From contig DJUX01000034.1 of the NCBI GenBank assembly GCA_002440665.1, positions 1-42,030 on the forward strand: a DNA stretch of 42,030 bases, written 5' to 3'. The notes beneath the pieces were generated by a model, which was given only the letters and a program-made list of their open reading frames with translations, did not search any database and had not been told where the DNA came from. A program made the translations under genes and the position numbers. Below are positions 26,209 through 34,770 of the stretch, piece after piece; positions within the stretch are counted from its first letter, which is position 1; each line of letters begins with the position of its first letter. The DNA comes from Dechloromonas sp. UBA6271 (GTDB taxonomy: Bacteria; Pseudomonadota; Gammaproteobacteria; Burkholderiales; Rhodocyclaceae).

Positions 26209-26703
26209 TCAGATCAAGAAATCCAGGGTCTGGTCGCCATACTCTCTCACGAGCTCTTGCCACCGTGCGGACCACCAAGTCGCATTCGCAAACGCAGAGA
26301 TAAATTCCGCGAACCGAACCTCGCTGTAGCACCCGATCGTCCGAAAATCGTGGAAGAAATAAACCGCATGGTAGAGAGTGAGACACTGGAGCCACGGGAT
26401 GTTTTGCGGGTCGTCCGCCGCACAGTCAAGAATGTCGTCACGCAGCGTGTCGCAGGTGACGGGATAGCCAAGGAGACGTTCCCACCCGAGATCCTCAAGT
26501 TTGTCGATGGTTTTTTGATCGACTCCATTCAGAATCTTTTTCGGTTCCCTTAATAGAGATTCAATCTCCACAATGCTGAATGCGGTATCTAAACCCATCA
26601 CCATTGAAACAAGCCACTCTACGTCGATGGGTTCGTCCGGCGGCTCCGTGTCGGAATAATCAAGACCTAAATTTACGTTTTCTGGCCTGCCATCAATAAT
26701 CAT
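26209..26703 (-). CDS. Hypothetical acidic protein of the mobilization module
   Basis: This 164-residue acidic cytoplasmic protein has no signal peptide or membrane helix. Recognisable stretches are MIIDGRPENVNLGLDYSDTE, EWLVSMVMGLDTAFSIVEIE and a Trp-rich C terminus (ATWWSARWQELVREYGD). The ATG at 26703 has GGGGAGA seven bases upstream; the longer in-frame start at 26835 lies inside the previous gene. It overlaps that gene by 11 bases, so the two are co-translated. I do not recognise a family. Its location suggests a plasmid or mobilizable-element cargo gene, possibly an immunity or anti-restriction type protein, but nothing proves that. Confidence 0.65.
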   Translation of the reverse strand: MIIDGRPENVNLGLDYSDTEPPDEPIDVEWLVSMVMGLDTAFSIVEIESLLREPKKILNGVDQKTIDKLEDLGWERLLGYPVTCDTLRDDILDCAADDPQNIPWLQCLTLYHAVYFFHDFRTIGCYSEVRFAEFISAFANATWWSARWQELVREYGDQTLDFLI

Positions 26704-27172
26704 GATTTGTCTCCCCGTTGTTATCATTAGGTATAAGTAGGCTGACCCCAAACCGTGGGTTCTTTCGGTCTGCAAAATGGGCTTTGCGCAACGCCTCACC
26801 GCGCACCCGAAGATTGGCTTGCTGAGCAACATCAATCGTCTCTAAAAACTGCTCCCTGAGCAGCGACAGAGCCCCAATCAGCAGATCGACATCAAAGGTA
26901 TCGCCCGCTTCCGGCGACTTCCCTCGCTGACCTCCAAGCTCGGCCAAGCCAGCCACCCGGGCGATGGCGCCCAGAAGTCGCACTTCCCTGTCGATGCGCT
27001 GCCGCTCCTTGAGTCGCGCCAGCTTCTCCTGGAGCGCCGCTTCTTCCCTCACACGCTCTCGAGCTTGCTGCGCCTCTTGCTGAAGCCGCTGTGCCCTTTG
27101 TTGCAGGCGGTCGATTTTCGACACTGCCGGGACTGGATTTTCCGTTATTCCATTTTGTTGAATATTTTCCAT
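26693..27172 (-). CDS. TraD/MobC-like mobilization accessory protein
   Basis: This 159-residue protein has a strongly charged coiled-coil N-terminal half (SKIDRLQQRAQRLQQEAQQA through LKERQRIDREVR). The following helical segment, RLLGAIARVAGLAEL, then DVDLLIGALSLLREQF, matches the layout of small TraD-type DNA-binding proteins encoded opposite MobA/MobL relaxases. It is divergent from the relaxase gene across the candidate oriT, which is the usual arrangement in MOBQ systems. It probably helps relaxosome formation. The family call is from layout and context. Confidence 0.6.
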   Translation of the reverse strand: MENIQQNGITENPVPAVSKIDRLQQRAQRLQQEAQQARERVREEAALQEKLARLKERQRIDREVRLLGAIARVAGLAELGGQRGKSPEAGDTFDVDLLIGALSLLREQFLETIDVAQQANLRVRGEALRKAHFADRKNPRFGVSLLIPNDNNGETNHDY

Positions 27173-27334
27173 TTACCCCTCCACTTTGCAATAGGAATAA
27201 ATAGACTGGCATATCCATTATTTATTTTCAAATTAAAACCCGTGTTTTTATTTGAAATATATTCGTGGGTACGGGATGATTATCTGGAGGTGGAGAAATA
27301 TTTTTTGTGGTTCTAATGCGCACTTATACATTTA

Positions 27335-27380
27335 CTTCGTAAATGGTGCGCCAAGGGGGCAAGCCCCCCTGGACCCCAGG
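27335..27380. other. Candidate origin of transfer (oriT) with inverted repeat
   Basis: The region between the divergent mob genes contains CGTAAATGGTGCGCC followed by a G5C-AA-GC6 hairpin (AGGGGGCAAGCCCCCCT, 27354-27370). Short G/C hairpins beside a GTGCGCC core are typical of IncQ/MOBQ nic regions, where TAAGTGCGCCCT is the known RSF1010 pattern. The exact nick site is not determined. AGGAGA upstream of 27400 is the relaxase ribosome binding site. Confidence 0.5.
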
Positions 27381-27399
27381 AAAAACATAGGAGACATAA

Positions 27400-28311
27400 A
27401 TGAATATTAAAACAGTAATAAGAGATAAACCTGGAGCGATTTTCCATTTCACCTGCAAGGTTCATGGAAGATCGACAGGTGCGAACGCCGTTCGGCTTGC
27501 GGCTTATCGCGCTGGCGAACGCCTGCGCTCGGAACTGACCGGCCGTATCCACAACTACACCCGCAAAACGGAGGTCGCGTTCAAGTCGATCATTGCGCCA
27601 TCTGGATCACCGGACTGGATCATGGATCGCGGCCTGCTTTGGAACACCGTCGATACCAAGGAGGTACGAATCGATGCCCAACTGGCCAGAGAGGTCGAGG
27701 TCGCCTTGCCACTTGCCCTGGAGCGAGATGCCCAGATCGAACTGCTAACCCACTGGGTTCAGGAGGTGTTCGTTTCGGAAGGCATGGTTGCCGATATCTG
27801 TATGCACGACAAAGTCGGCAATCCGCATGCGCACATCCTGATAACGCTCAGAGAGCTCCAGGCGTCGGGGTTTGGTCCGAAGGTCCGCAAATGGTCGGAT
27901 CCGCGGTTGGTTGAAAACTGGAGAGCCTCGTGGGCCGCCGCCGTGAACAACGCACTTGAGGGTGCTGGCCTCGATATCCGGATCGACCATCGCAGCCATC
28001 GCCGACGCGGAGTCGATCGGACACCGACCAAACATGTCGGAAGGATGACGCCATGGAACACTCTTAAGGTCGCGGAAGATTCACTGGAAAACCAAATCAC
28101 CCAAATCGAGCGCGAACTCCAGGAACAGAAGCGGGAACAGAAGCGGGAACAGAAAAAGTCTGCGGAACTCGCCAAATCTCAAGAGACTGTAGCCCCCGCC
28201 ATTTCTCCCGTTTGCATGCCGACGCAGCGTCCATCTCGCCAGCGCCGCCCGCGTCCCGCACGCGTTCAAACAAATCCTGGATTCGTGCGCGGATCCGAAC
28301 CGTCTTTTTAA
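27400..28311 (+). CDS. mobA: MobA/MobL-family relaxase (MOBQ)
   Basis: This 303-residue protein carries the MobA/MobL domain (about 12-220). The N-terminal catalytic-tyrosine region is NAVRLAAYRAGERLRSE, and the HUH metal motif is in KVGNPHAHILITLREL. A basic segment (DIRIDHRSHRRRGVDRTPTKH) and a Gln/Lys-rich coiled tail with three QKREQ-type repeats follow. It would nick oriT and pilot the strand during conjugal mobilization. No type IV secretion genes or replication genes are in view, so it needs a helper. It may be the remains of the element that brought in the metal genes. Confidence 0.9.
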   Translation: MNIKTVIRDKPGAIFHFTCKVHGRSTGANAVRLAAYRAGERLRSELTGRIHNYTRKTEVAFKSIIAPSGSPDWIMDRGLLWNTVDTKEVRIDAQLAREVEVALPLALERDAQIELLTHWVQEVFVSEGMVADICMHDKVGNPHAHILITLRELQASGFGPKVRKWSDPRLVENWRASWAAAVNNALEGAGLDIRIDHRSHRRRGVDRTPTKHVGRMTPWNTLKVAEDSLENQITQIERELQEQKREQKREQKKSAELAKSQETVAPAISPVCMPTQRPSRQRRPRPARVQTNPGFVRGSEPSF

Positions 28312-28330
28312 CCACCCATAGGAGCAGCAC

Positions 28331-28648
28331 ATGCCACAAATCGAACTTGATAAATCAGATCACGACCGGATCATCCGCCTCCACAAGAAGAACGGCTGGT
28401 ATAGCGGAAACAGGCTGGAGTCCGCAGAGCTACCGGGCTACCTCAAAGTGCCCCGAGGAAAAGCCGGTCCCGGAATTCCAACCTTGGAAGAAGAGATCAC
28501 CGCATACCACCGGGGATATGCCGAGGGTGCATCTGCGAGGCAGGATGGCAAAAAAGGACCGGAAAATCCCTACACCCACGACAACGTCCTTCGGCGGATG
28601 GCGATCGAGCAAGGAATCGACCCATCGACACTGAATCTTCGTGGGTGA
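28331..28648 (+). CDS. Small hypothetical protein after the relaxase
   Basis: This 105-residue soluble, basic protein begins MPQIELDKSDHDRIIRLHKK and ends DNVLRRMAIEQGIDPSTLNL. AGGAGCAGCAC precedes the ATG, 19 bases after the relaxase stop. It has no Cys and no obvious fold. Its constant place behind MobA suggests a mobilization or regulatory accessory, but I do not recognise the family. Confidence 0.6.
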   Translation: MPQIELDKSDHDRIIRLHKKNGWYSGNRLESAELPGYLKVPRGKAGPGIPTLEEEITAYHRGYAEGASARQDGKKGPENPYTHDNVLRRMAIEQGIDPSTLNLRG

Positions 28649-28652
28649 GTTG

Positions 28653-28669
28653 AGGGGGGCTTGCCCCCT
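28653..28669. repeat. Inverted copy of the oriT hairpin
   Basis: AGGGGGGCTTGCCCCCT is the exact reverse complement of the 17 bases at 27354-27370. The two copies bracket the relaxase gene and its small follower. It may act as a terminator, as a second transfer-related site, or as a scar of rearrangement. Confidence 0.7.
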
Positions 28670-28926
28670 GTCACTGTACGAGTGCTTCCGCGAGAACGAA
28701 CTCTAACTTCCGACCCTCAAGAAACATTTGCCGTCACAGTGGCGCTGCGGCAGGTTTCAAAGTCAAGCAGTCTTACAGCGCGGGGATTGAGCGAGAACTA
28801 CTCGGCCACTGCCGCCGTTCGACTTTTTAACCAAAATCAGGCCGCAGATGAGCGCAAACCAGACTTTCGATAAACCCGAAATTCTTGGACACACTTACGC
28901 CCACCATTGCTGGGGCTTCAGATTTT

Positions 28927-29412
28927 TTAGCCTTTGGCAGCTTTCCAACCAGGGTGTTGGAAATGTTTTCCATACGACTTCAAGGCTTCGAGCACTTTAA
29001 CCACGCCATCATGGCGCGAGTTTGATGTCTTTCCTTCCATGCTCTCGGTTCCAGCCATCAGGTCTGCGATCACCAAGTGAAGCATGGCATCGGCCTTCGG
29101 CTCCAATTTGCAGTGCTCTACTGCATAAGCCACCCTTCCGCTCACCGTCGTCGCTAAGGCCTGGTACTCGGCGTTGCCAAATTGCTTCTTGTGAATCGCA
29201 GGTAGCGCTTTAGCAATCGCTTGATTGATGTCGCTCATGGCTTGGCGCAAAGGCTCATCGGTTGCCCATTTTTTCCCTGCATTGAGTTAGAGCTTTGTCG
29301 GCTCGGTCGTGCCCTGACTGTGGTGGTGTGCATCAGCACTTTCTGCCGCATAGATATTTGACGAAGCTGCCAGAGCAAGCGCAGCTAGCAAAACTGAGAA
29401 TTTGGTTTTCAT
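28927..29412 (-). pseudogene. DnrO-like periplasmic protein gene with internal stop
   Basis: From ATG 29412 the minus strand encodes a signal peptide (MKTKFSVLLAALALAASSN), then HHHSQGTTEPTKL. A TAA stop at 29287-29289 interrupts before LNAGKKWATDEPLRQAMS, and the frame then continues open to 28927. The intact relative at 37871-38362 has KLQLNAGKKWATD at the same place, so a Gln codon became a stop. Everything else aligns, including EHCKLEPKADAMLHLVIADL and YGKHFQHPGW. It is a recently inactivated or recoded paralog located beside the Dnr-type regulator. Confidence 0.8.
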
Positions 29413-29626
29413 CGGATCTCCTTGAGTATGTTGGGGAATTTCCGACCAATTTAGTCGACAAATATTAACGTAGGCTTAATGCCAAGGAGCGATCCATTGT
29501 TGTTCACAACAGGGTAGGACTTCGTGAGCGACAAGCGTCAATCACAGAAGTCATTGGCAGAACATCAGCGCATCAGCATAGAGACAGCAGTTGCTGTTCA
29601 TACACATCAGAAATCTATGTTCTCGG

Positions 29627-30325
29627 CTACTCCGGTTGATGCCTTTTTAACTTCGGAACGCTTGGGATGCAGATTCGCTTTCCCTCAACCACAATCAACC
29701 CAAGACTGCTCAGGTCATGCAGGATGCGGGAAAAATGCTCTTGGGTAAGGTTGAGACGGGATGCAATCGCGCCTTTACTGGCAGGAAGCTCAAGCACGAC
29801 ATTGTCATCGCCATGCTGGCTAACGGGCACTTCGTGCATGATGAAACTGATGACTCGTTGTGTTCCCGAATGCAATGAGTACCCTTCGACGTCCGTCATG
29901 AGTTGATGCAAACGCATGGCCATGCCGGCCAGCATTTTTCGGACGAATCCATGATCGTGCTGTAATTCTTCGTAGATAGCTGTCTTCGAGACATGCAGCA
30001 CCAGTGAGTCGCTCAGGGCCTGCGCGAATACAAAATAGGGCTTATCCATAAACATGATCGCTTCACCGAAGCTCTGCCCGGGCTGAATGATTTCCACAAT
30101 CTTTTCGGCACCCTGAGAGGACGAGAGCGCCAGTTTCATCTGACCATAGATCAGTACATAAAACCCGGTGGAGGCGTCACCCCGTCGAAACAGGGTGCTT
30201 CCCTTGCTTACTCGCACTTCACGCGTGCCTTTCGCCATTCTGGCGATTTCATCCGGCGCAAGACTTTCAAACAGGGGTATGCGGCTCAAATGAGTCTCTA
30301 TTTTTACTGCCTGAAAATCCCGCAC
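29627..30325 (-). CDS. dnr: Crp/Fnr-family regulator, Dnr type
   Basis: This 232-residue regulator has a cyclic-nucleotide-binding-like sensor domain (about 10-130: LFRRGDASTGFYVLIYGQMK and GQSFGEAIMF), a dimerisation helix and a C-terminal helix-turn-helix with recognition region NLTQEHFSRILHDLSSLG. It lacks the N-terminal Cys cluster of Fnr, so it fits the Dnr/NnrR class that senses NO and activates denitrification genes. The start is GTG, supported by GGAAAGGAG seven bases upstream. A TTGAC-N4-ATCAA box at 30394 suggests Fnr/Dnr control of its own promoter. Confidence 0.88.
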   Translation of the reverse strand: MRDFQAVKIETHLSRIPLFESLAPDEIARMAKGTREVRVSKGSTLFRRGDASTGFYVLIYGQMKLALSSSQGAEKIVEIIQPGQSFGEAIMFMDKPYFVFAQALSDSLVLHVSKTAIYEELQHDHGFVRKMLAGMAMRLHQLMTDVEGYSLHSGTQRVISFIMHEVPVSQHGDDNVVLELPASKGAIASRLNLTQEHFSRILHDLSSLGLIVVEGKRICIPSVPKLKRHQPE

Positions 30326-30393
30326 GCACGCTCCTTTCCAGAAAATGAGGTCACCGATAATCTATCGGACATCGCTTTCGACCATTGTCACTT

Positions 30394-30407
30394 TTGACAT
30401 GAATCAA
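30394..30407 (-). promoter_or_regulatory. FNR/DNR box upstream of the dnr gene
   Basis: TTGACATGAATCAA matches TTGAT-N4-ATCAA with one change. It lies about 70 bp from the GTG start of the dnr gene, a fitting place for activation under low oxygen or NO. Confidence 0.75.
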
Positions 30408-30513
30408 ATCAAGCAACGGAGACAATAAAAAGCGCATGTGCATTTTTTAACTTCAGAAAACAGCTCATTTCGTGGCTCATAGTCTAAGGGATTGAAACTC
30501 GGAAGCTTCCTGC

Positions 30514-31221
30514 TTATAAGATTTTCCCTTCGCCGCCTTCCGCGAACGTTCGCCCATCCCTGATGTGGTAAATGCGCTTGAAGGTCGGAATGATCTTCTC
30601 GTCATGCGTGACGACGATGATGGCTGTGTTGTACTGCTGAGCCATCTGGTTGAGTATCCGGATGACGCTCAAGGCCCGTTCGCTATCGAGTGGTGCTGTT
30701 GGCTCGTCTGCCAAGATGACGGGGGGTTGATTGGCCAGTGCGCGGGCAATCGCCACCCGTTGTTGTTCCCCGCCAGACAATTGCGAGGGCTGCGCCTTGG
30801 CACGGTGCCCCACATCCAGTGCATCAAGCAGTTCGAGCGCCCGTTTTCTGGATTGGCCATTCGAGATGCCAGCCAGCATCGGGAGCAGGGCCACATTGTC
30901 GGTGACATCCAGAAACGGAATCAGGTAGGGCGCCTGAAAGACAAAGCCAATTCGGTCGCGTCGTAGTGCCCCCAGGTCGGGAATCTTCCAGCCATCGTTG
31001 TAGATGATTTCGTTGCCCAAGGTCATCCGTCCGCCACTGGGTTCAATGACCGCCCCCAAGCATTTCAGGAGCGTGCTCTTGCCTGAACCAGATGGACCAA
31101 TTAGGCCAACGACCTCGCCGGGGGCTACGGTCATATTGATGTCTTTCAATGCGTCGACCGCGGCATCCCCTTCGCCATAGCGCTTGCGCAAGCCTTCGAT
31201 ATGAATCCCAAACCCGTTCAT
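30514..31221 (-). CDS. ABC exporter ATP-binding subunit (MacB/LolD/DevA-like)
   Basis: This 235-residue ATPase has Walker A GLIGPSGSGKSTLLKCLG, Q-loop FVFQAPYLIPF, signature QLSGGEQQRVAIARAL, Walker B VILADEPTAPLD and the H-loop TIIVVTHDEK-type sequence. The start ATG at 31221 follows the permease stop by one base (TGAGATG). With the FtsX-type permease and the HlyD-type adaptor upstream it forms a DevBCA/MacAB-like exporter. The substrate is unknown. Confidence 0.9.
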   Translation of the reverse strand: MNGFGIHIEGLRKRYGEGDAAVDALKDINMTVAPGEVVGLIGPSGSGKSTLLKCLGAVIEPSGGRMTLGNEIIYNDGWKIPDLGALRRDRIGFVFQAPYLIPFLDVTDNVALLPMLAGISNGQSRKRALELLDALDVGHRAKAQPSQLSGGEQQRVAIARALANQPPVILADEPTAPLDSERALSVIRILNQMAQQYNTAIIVVTHDEKIIPTFKRIYHIRDGRTFAEGGEGKIL

Positions 31222-31222
31222 C

Positions 31223-32416
31223 TCAGCCGCCGATCGCCGTGGCAGGGTCAACATGCAGCGCTGCGCGAATCGCCAGGGTGCTGGCAATGGCGCAAATGAG
31301 CATGACGATGACGAACCCGCGAACGGCATCACCCGGTTCCAGAAGCACGTATTTTGGGAAGGCGGGCGCCCAGAAGGTAGCAACTACCTTACCCACCAGG
31401 AAACCGATGAGCCCCAGCCCAAGGGACTGCTGCAGGATCATGCCGGCGATGGTGCGATTGCGGGTGCCAATCAGTTTCAGCACAGCGATTTCTCGAATCT
31501 TGCCCAAGGTCATCGTGTAGATGATAAAGGCAACAATTGCGGCGCTGACAATGGCGAGGATGACCAGAAACATCCCTATTTGCTTGGCCGACGTGGCTAT
31601 CAGTTTGGCCACCAGAATCTCTTCCATCTGGTCACGGGTGTAGGCCTGCAAATGCTTCCAGCGTTTGATTTCTTCGGCGACAGCTGCCGGCAAAGTACCA
31701 GGCGTCACTTGAACCAGAACGGCATTGACGTTCCGGTTGCTGGTTTGGGAGGCCTGGATGGCATCCAGCAAACCCGGAACACCGGGCCGATTGAGTGATG
31801 GGTTGGCGGCCGTCCGTGCCCGTTCGTTGAGAATGGCATCGTTATCTTTCAGGAATTGCGCTTCCTGGGCATCCTTGAGCGGCACGAAGACCATCGGATC
31901 ACCACCCGAAGAAACCATGCGGCGCGTTAGGCCAACCACGGTGAAATCGTGGCGTCGAATACGAATGACGTCGCCGACGTGAAATCCCGTTTTGACGTCG
32001 GCCACGGCTTCGTAATGATTTCGGGTGATTTGCCGGCCAGCGATCAGGTATTCCGGTTCGCCGGGTTGCCCCGCTTCGAAGCCGACCACCATGGCCCGTA
32101 CATCCGATTCACCTTTGCGCACCTGCATGGTCAGATAAGTGACATTGGCTGCACGGGCGACGCCCGGCAGGCCAAGCATGGCGCGATAAACATCATCGCG
32201 GATACTTGATGATTCGGCATACGGCCCCAAGGTGTCTTTCTGTACTACCCACAAATCGGCGCCACTGTTGTTCAGTAGCACCTTGGCATCATCAACCATG
32301 CCCCGGTACACGCCGGCCATGGTCAGCGTGACTCCTATCAGCAGCCCCAGTCCAATCCCTGTGAAGACGAACTTCGACCAGGAATGCAGAATGTCGCGGC
32401 CGGCGAGGCTAATCAC
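31223..32416 (-). CDS. ABC exporter permease, FtsX/MacB (DevC-like)
   Basis: This 397-residue permease has an N-terminal transmembrane helix (SWSKFVFTGIGLGLLIGVTL), a large periplasmic domain (about 40-270) and three C-terminal helices with IGTRNRTIAGMILQQSLGLG between them, the FtsX-domain pattern. The start is GTG, coupled to the adaptor stop through a GTGA overlap. It works with the ATPase encoded next. DevC-like permeases export glycolipids or peptides in other bacteria; here the cargo is unknown. Confidence 0.88.
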   Translation of the reverse strand: MISLAGRDILHSWSKFVFTGIGLGLLIGVTLTMAGVYRGMVDDAKVLLNNSGADLWVVQKDTLGPYAESSSIRDDVYRAMLGLPGVARAANVTYLTMQVRKGESDVRAMVVGFEAGQPGEPEYLIAGRQITRNHYEAVADVKTGFHVGDVIRIRRHDFTVVGLTRRMVSSGGDPMVFVPLKDAQEAQFLKDNDAILNERARTAANPSLNRPGVPGLLDAIQASQTSNRNVNAVLVQVTPGTLPAAVAEEIKRWKHLQAYTRDQMEEILVAKLIATSAKQIGMFLVILAIVSAAIVAFIIYTMTLGKIREIAVLKLIGTRNRTIAGMILQQSLGLGLIGFLVGKVVATFWAPAFPKYVLLEPGDAVRGFVIVMLICAIASTLAIRAALHVDPATAIGG

Positions 32417-33603
32417 GACTTGCTCCCGACCAGCCTCTCAACGACCTTGATGCGCGAGCCTTCAGCAAGTTCCTTCTCGCTGTAGGTAATGACCACGTCG
32501 CCTTCATGCAGGCCATCGCGAATCTGTACGAGCCCGTCAAGGCTGGTTTCACCCACGGCTACCTTGGCGAAAACGGGTTTGCCTTCGCGAACCACCCAGA
32601 TGCCAGTCCCCTGCACGGTGTGTTTGATGGCAGCGTTAGGGAGCGTGGGCGTAGAGATTCCTGGGGTTGTATTGACGCTCACCTCCGCCAGTTCGCCCAC
32701 GGTCAGGCTCGATGGCAGTTTCTCCAAAGCGACAAAGGCAATTCGCTCCTCAGTGACGCTATCGCTGACTGGTTCTACGCGAGCCACCTTTGCGTTTAGC
32801 TTGGCAGCGAGGTTGGAACGCAGTGATACCTGAGCAGGCAGTCCGACCGTCAGGCCCCGCGAGCGACCCTGGTCTAGACGAACCTTGACCCAGAGACTTC
32901 CGGGTTCAATGAGCTTCACTACTGACTGACCTGCGATGACAGTGGAGCCCGGTTCGGCATCCCGGCTGGTAACGATACCATCCTGCGGAGCCACTAGTCT
33001 TAGATTCTGCCGCTGCTGACGAAGGCCTTCTTGGTCAGCCTTGAGACGATTCAATTCCTGATGGGCACCTAGCAAATTTGCATCCGACGCTTCTTGTGCC
33101 GCCTGCGCGGAGGTAAGTTCCTGCTGCTTGCTTTCGACTGCACTGGAACTGACAAAGCGCTTTTCTCCCAGGTCGAGATAACGTTTGGCATTCAACCTGG
33201 CAAGTTCACTTCTTGCCTGCGTATCCTTGCGCTGCGCTTCGGCGGCGACAACGGCACTCTGAGCACGGGCATACGCTGCCTCCAGCGAGCGCATCCGTTC
33301 ATCGAGGTCTATTGGGTCGATTTCGGCCAGCACCTGGCCAGCCTTTACGCTGTCGCCGACATCGACATGAATTGATTGGACGCGACCCGCGGCCGTGGGG
33401 CCGATGAAATAACTGCGCCGCGCTTCGATCGTGCCGATGCCAAACAATGAGGTGGCGACTGGGCCTGCTTCGGCGCGAGAAACAGTGACCTGGATGGGGG
33501 CAAGAGGGCCCGAACGAGAGACAACCAACGCAAATCCGACCAGCAATACGACACCGAAAACGGTCAAGCCGAGTTGTTTCGAGGAGACGCTTGGGCGTTT
33601 CAT
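32413..33603 (-). CDS. HlyD-family periplasmic adaptor (DevB/MacA-like)
   Basis: This 396-residue membrane-fusion protein has an N-terminal anchor (about 10-28, LGLTVFGVVLLVGFALVVS), two lipoyl half-motifs (VQSIHVDVGDSVKAGQVLAE and LVAPQDGIVTSRDAEPG) around a long coiled coil (about 90-190), and beta-barrel domains after them. It bridges the FtsX-type permease to an outer-membrane channel that is not encoded nearby. ATG 33603 overlaps the TetR stop (ATGA); the longer upstream frame lies within the TetR gene and was rejected. Confidence 0.9.
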   Translation of the reverse strand: MKRPSVSSKQLGLTVFGVVLLVGFALVVSRSGPLAPIQVTVSRAEAGPVATSLFGIGTIEARRSYFIGPTAAGRVQSIHVDVGDSVKAGQVLAEIDPIDLDERMRSLEAAYARAQSAVVAAEAQRKDTQARSELARLNAKRYLDLGEKRFVSSSAVESKQQELTSAQAAQEASDANLLGAHQELNRLKADQEGLRQQRQNLRLVAPQDGIVTSRDAEPGSTVIAGQSVVKLIEPGSLWVKVRLDQGRSRGLTVGLPAQVSLRSNLAAKLNAKVARVEPVSDSVTEERIAFVALEKLPSSLTVGELAEVSVNTTPGISTPTLPNAAIKHTVQGTGIWVVREGKPVFAKVAVGETSLDGLVQIRDGLHEGDVVITYSEKELAEGSRIKVVERLVGSKS

Positions 33604-34208
33604 GGTTTTGCCTCCAATCCTTGTCGGTAAAGGCCGAAAACTGCCTGGGCCTGTTCCATGAGGTGTTGCGTCGTCCCCGACACCATTGACTGAATGACCA
33701 AGCCTTGAATTGCCCCCAGATAAAGCGCGGCAGCGGCAGGGCGGTCGATGTCGGAACGAACGAGGTTGGCACTGGCCGCGGTTTCCAGAATCTCTGATAA
33801 CAACTCGCGGTAGTGCTGCATCAACCGACAAACCCCGTGCTTGATCGGCGACTCGTTCGGTTGCTGCAGCTCACCGAATACAAGGCGCGGCGCACCGGGG
33901 TACTCAATGGCAAAAGCGACGTGGGCCATGAACATGTCGCGCAATGCACCAACCGGGCTGGACGCATGCTGCCGGGCCTCCAGGAGGCGCTGCATCAGTG
34001 TTGCATCTATCCAGTCCACAACCGCCAGACGAATCGCCTCCTTGGTCGGGAAATGTCTGAACAGCGCTCCCTGCGAGACGTTCATCGCTCTGGCGATGTC
34101 AGTCGTGGTGATTTCCGAGGCGCTACGTTCTGCCGACAATCGAACGAGTGTCGCGACAATTTCAGACTGGCGGGCATCTGTTGACTGACGTGATTTTTTG
34201 GCTGGCAT
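33600..34208 (-). CDS. TetR-family repressor of the ABC exporter
   Basis: This 202-residue regulator has an N-terminal TetR helix-turn-helix (about 10-55: ITTTDIARAMNVSQGALFRH, FPTKEAIR) and a helical ligand-binding domain with the C-terminal TetR_C-like pattern. It is the first gene of the minus-strand exporter operon, and a 20-bp palindrome lies just upstream. The start is uncertain: ATG 34208 has no clear ribosome binding site, and a GTG at 34232 would run through the palindrome. It probably represses its own operon until an exporter substrate binds. Confidence 0.85.
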   Translation of the reverse strand: MPAKKSRQSTDARQSEIVATLVRLSAERSASEITTTDIARAMNVSQGALFRHFPTKEAIRLAVVDWIDATLMQRLLEARQHASSPVGALRDMFMAHVAFAIEYPGAPRLVFGELQQPNESPIKHGVCRLMQHYRELLSEILETAASANLVRSDIDRPAAAALYLGAIQGLVIQSMVSGTTQHLMEQAQAVFGLYRQGLEAKP

Positions 34209-34216
34209 AAAATAAA

Positions 34217-34236
34217 GTAAGTAATACGTCACTTAC
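34217..34236. promoter_or_regulatory. Likely TetR operator
   Basis: GTAAGTAATACGTCACTTAC has perfect 6-bp arms (GTAAGT/ACTTAC) eight bases apart, immediately upstream of the TetR gene. Size and place suit a TetR dimer site. Confidence 0.6.
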
Positions 34237-34531
34237 AATTATAGACCAGTGATTTTAGAATTGTCTAATGTTCTAAACTTATAAAGCTCTTGTTTTCGAG
34301 GCACTCTCCGTTAGCGGATTTGTTCTTGAATAAGTCCGAGATATCGCCATGGCGACTCCTTATCCGATCGCTAGCAGCTGACTGAACTGCGTTATTCGTG
34401 CTGTCAGGGGATTGATCAAGGAGATCACGGTTTGTTTGAGCGAGGTCAAATAATTGCCGGAATAGCTGAGTAATCTAATCAACTATGATCGAGTTGCCAG
34501 CGAGCGCCGTGATGATTCTGAGACCACCTAC
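34237..34531. other. Intergenic gap, no gene seen
   Basis: AT-rich DNA next to the TetR operator, then mixed sequence. It probably holds divergent promoters for the TetR operon and the DUF3079 gene. I see no FNR box: the TTGATCAAGGAGATCAC stretch near 34412 has the wrong spacing. Confidence 0.4.
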
Positions 34532-34768
34532 ATGAGCAAAAATCCCGCATTTTTCAAAACTCCCGAGATGGCAAAGAAATTCCCATTGCACCCCAAACAT
34601 CCCGAGCGGACGTGTTGGGGATGCGACAAATATTGCTCGGTGAATTCACTGCAATGCGGAAATGGTTCCGGCCGCACTCAGCATCCTGCCGAAATGCTCG
34701 GAGAGGATTGGTACAAGTGGGGAGACTGGGGCATCGACTTGGCCGAGGAGCCAGAAAAAAGCTCCTGA
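34532..34768 (+). CDS. DUF3079 small Cys-containing protein
   Basis: This 78-residue protein contains MAKKFPLHPKHPERTCWGCD, then KYCSVNSLQCGNGSGRTQHP and EDWYKWGDWG, the DUF3079 pattern, with four Cys that could bind a metal or cluster. Many relatives begin at MAKKFP (ATG 34568), so the 12-residue extension is uncertain; neither start has a strong ribosome binding site. It is followed two bases later by another Cys-rich small gene, which suggests a pair. Its function is unknown. Confidence 0.75.
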   Translation: MSKNPAFFKTPEMAKKFPLHPKHPERTCWGCDKYCSVNSLQCGNGSGRTQHPAEMLGEDWYKWGDWGIDLAEEPEKSS

Positions 34769-34770
34769 AC

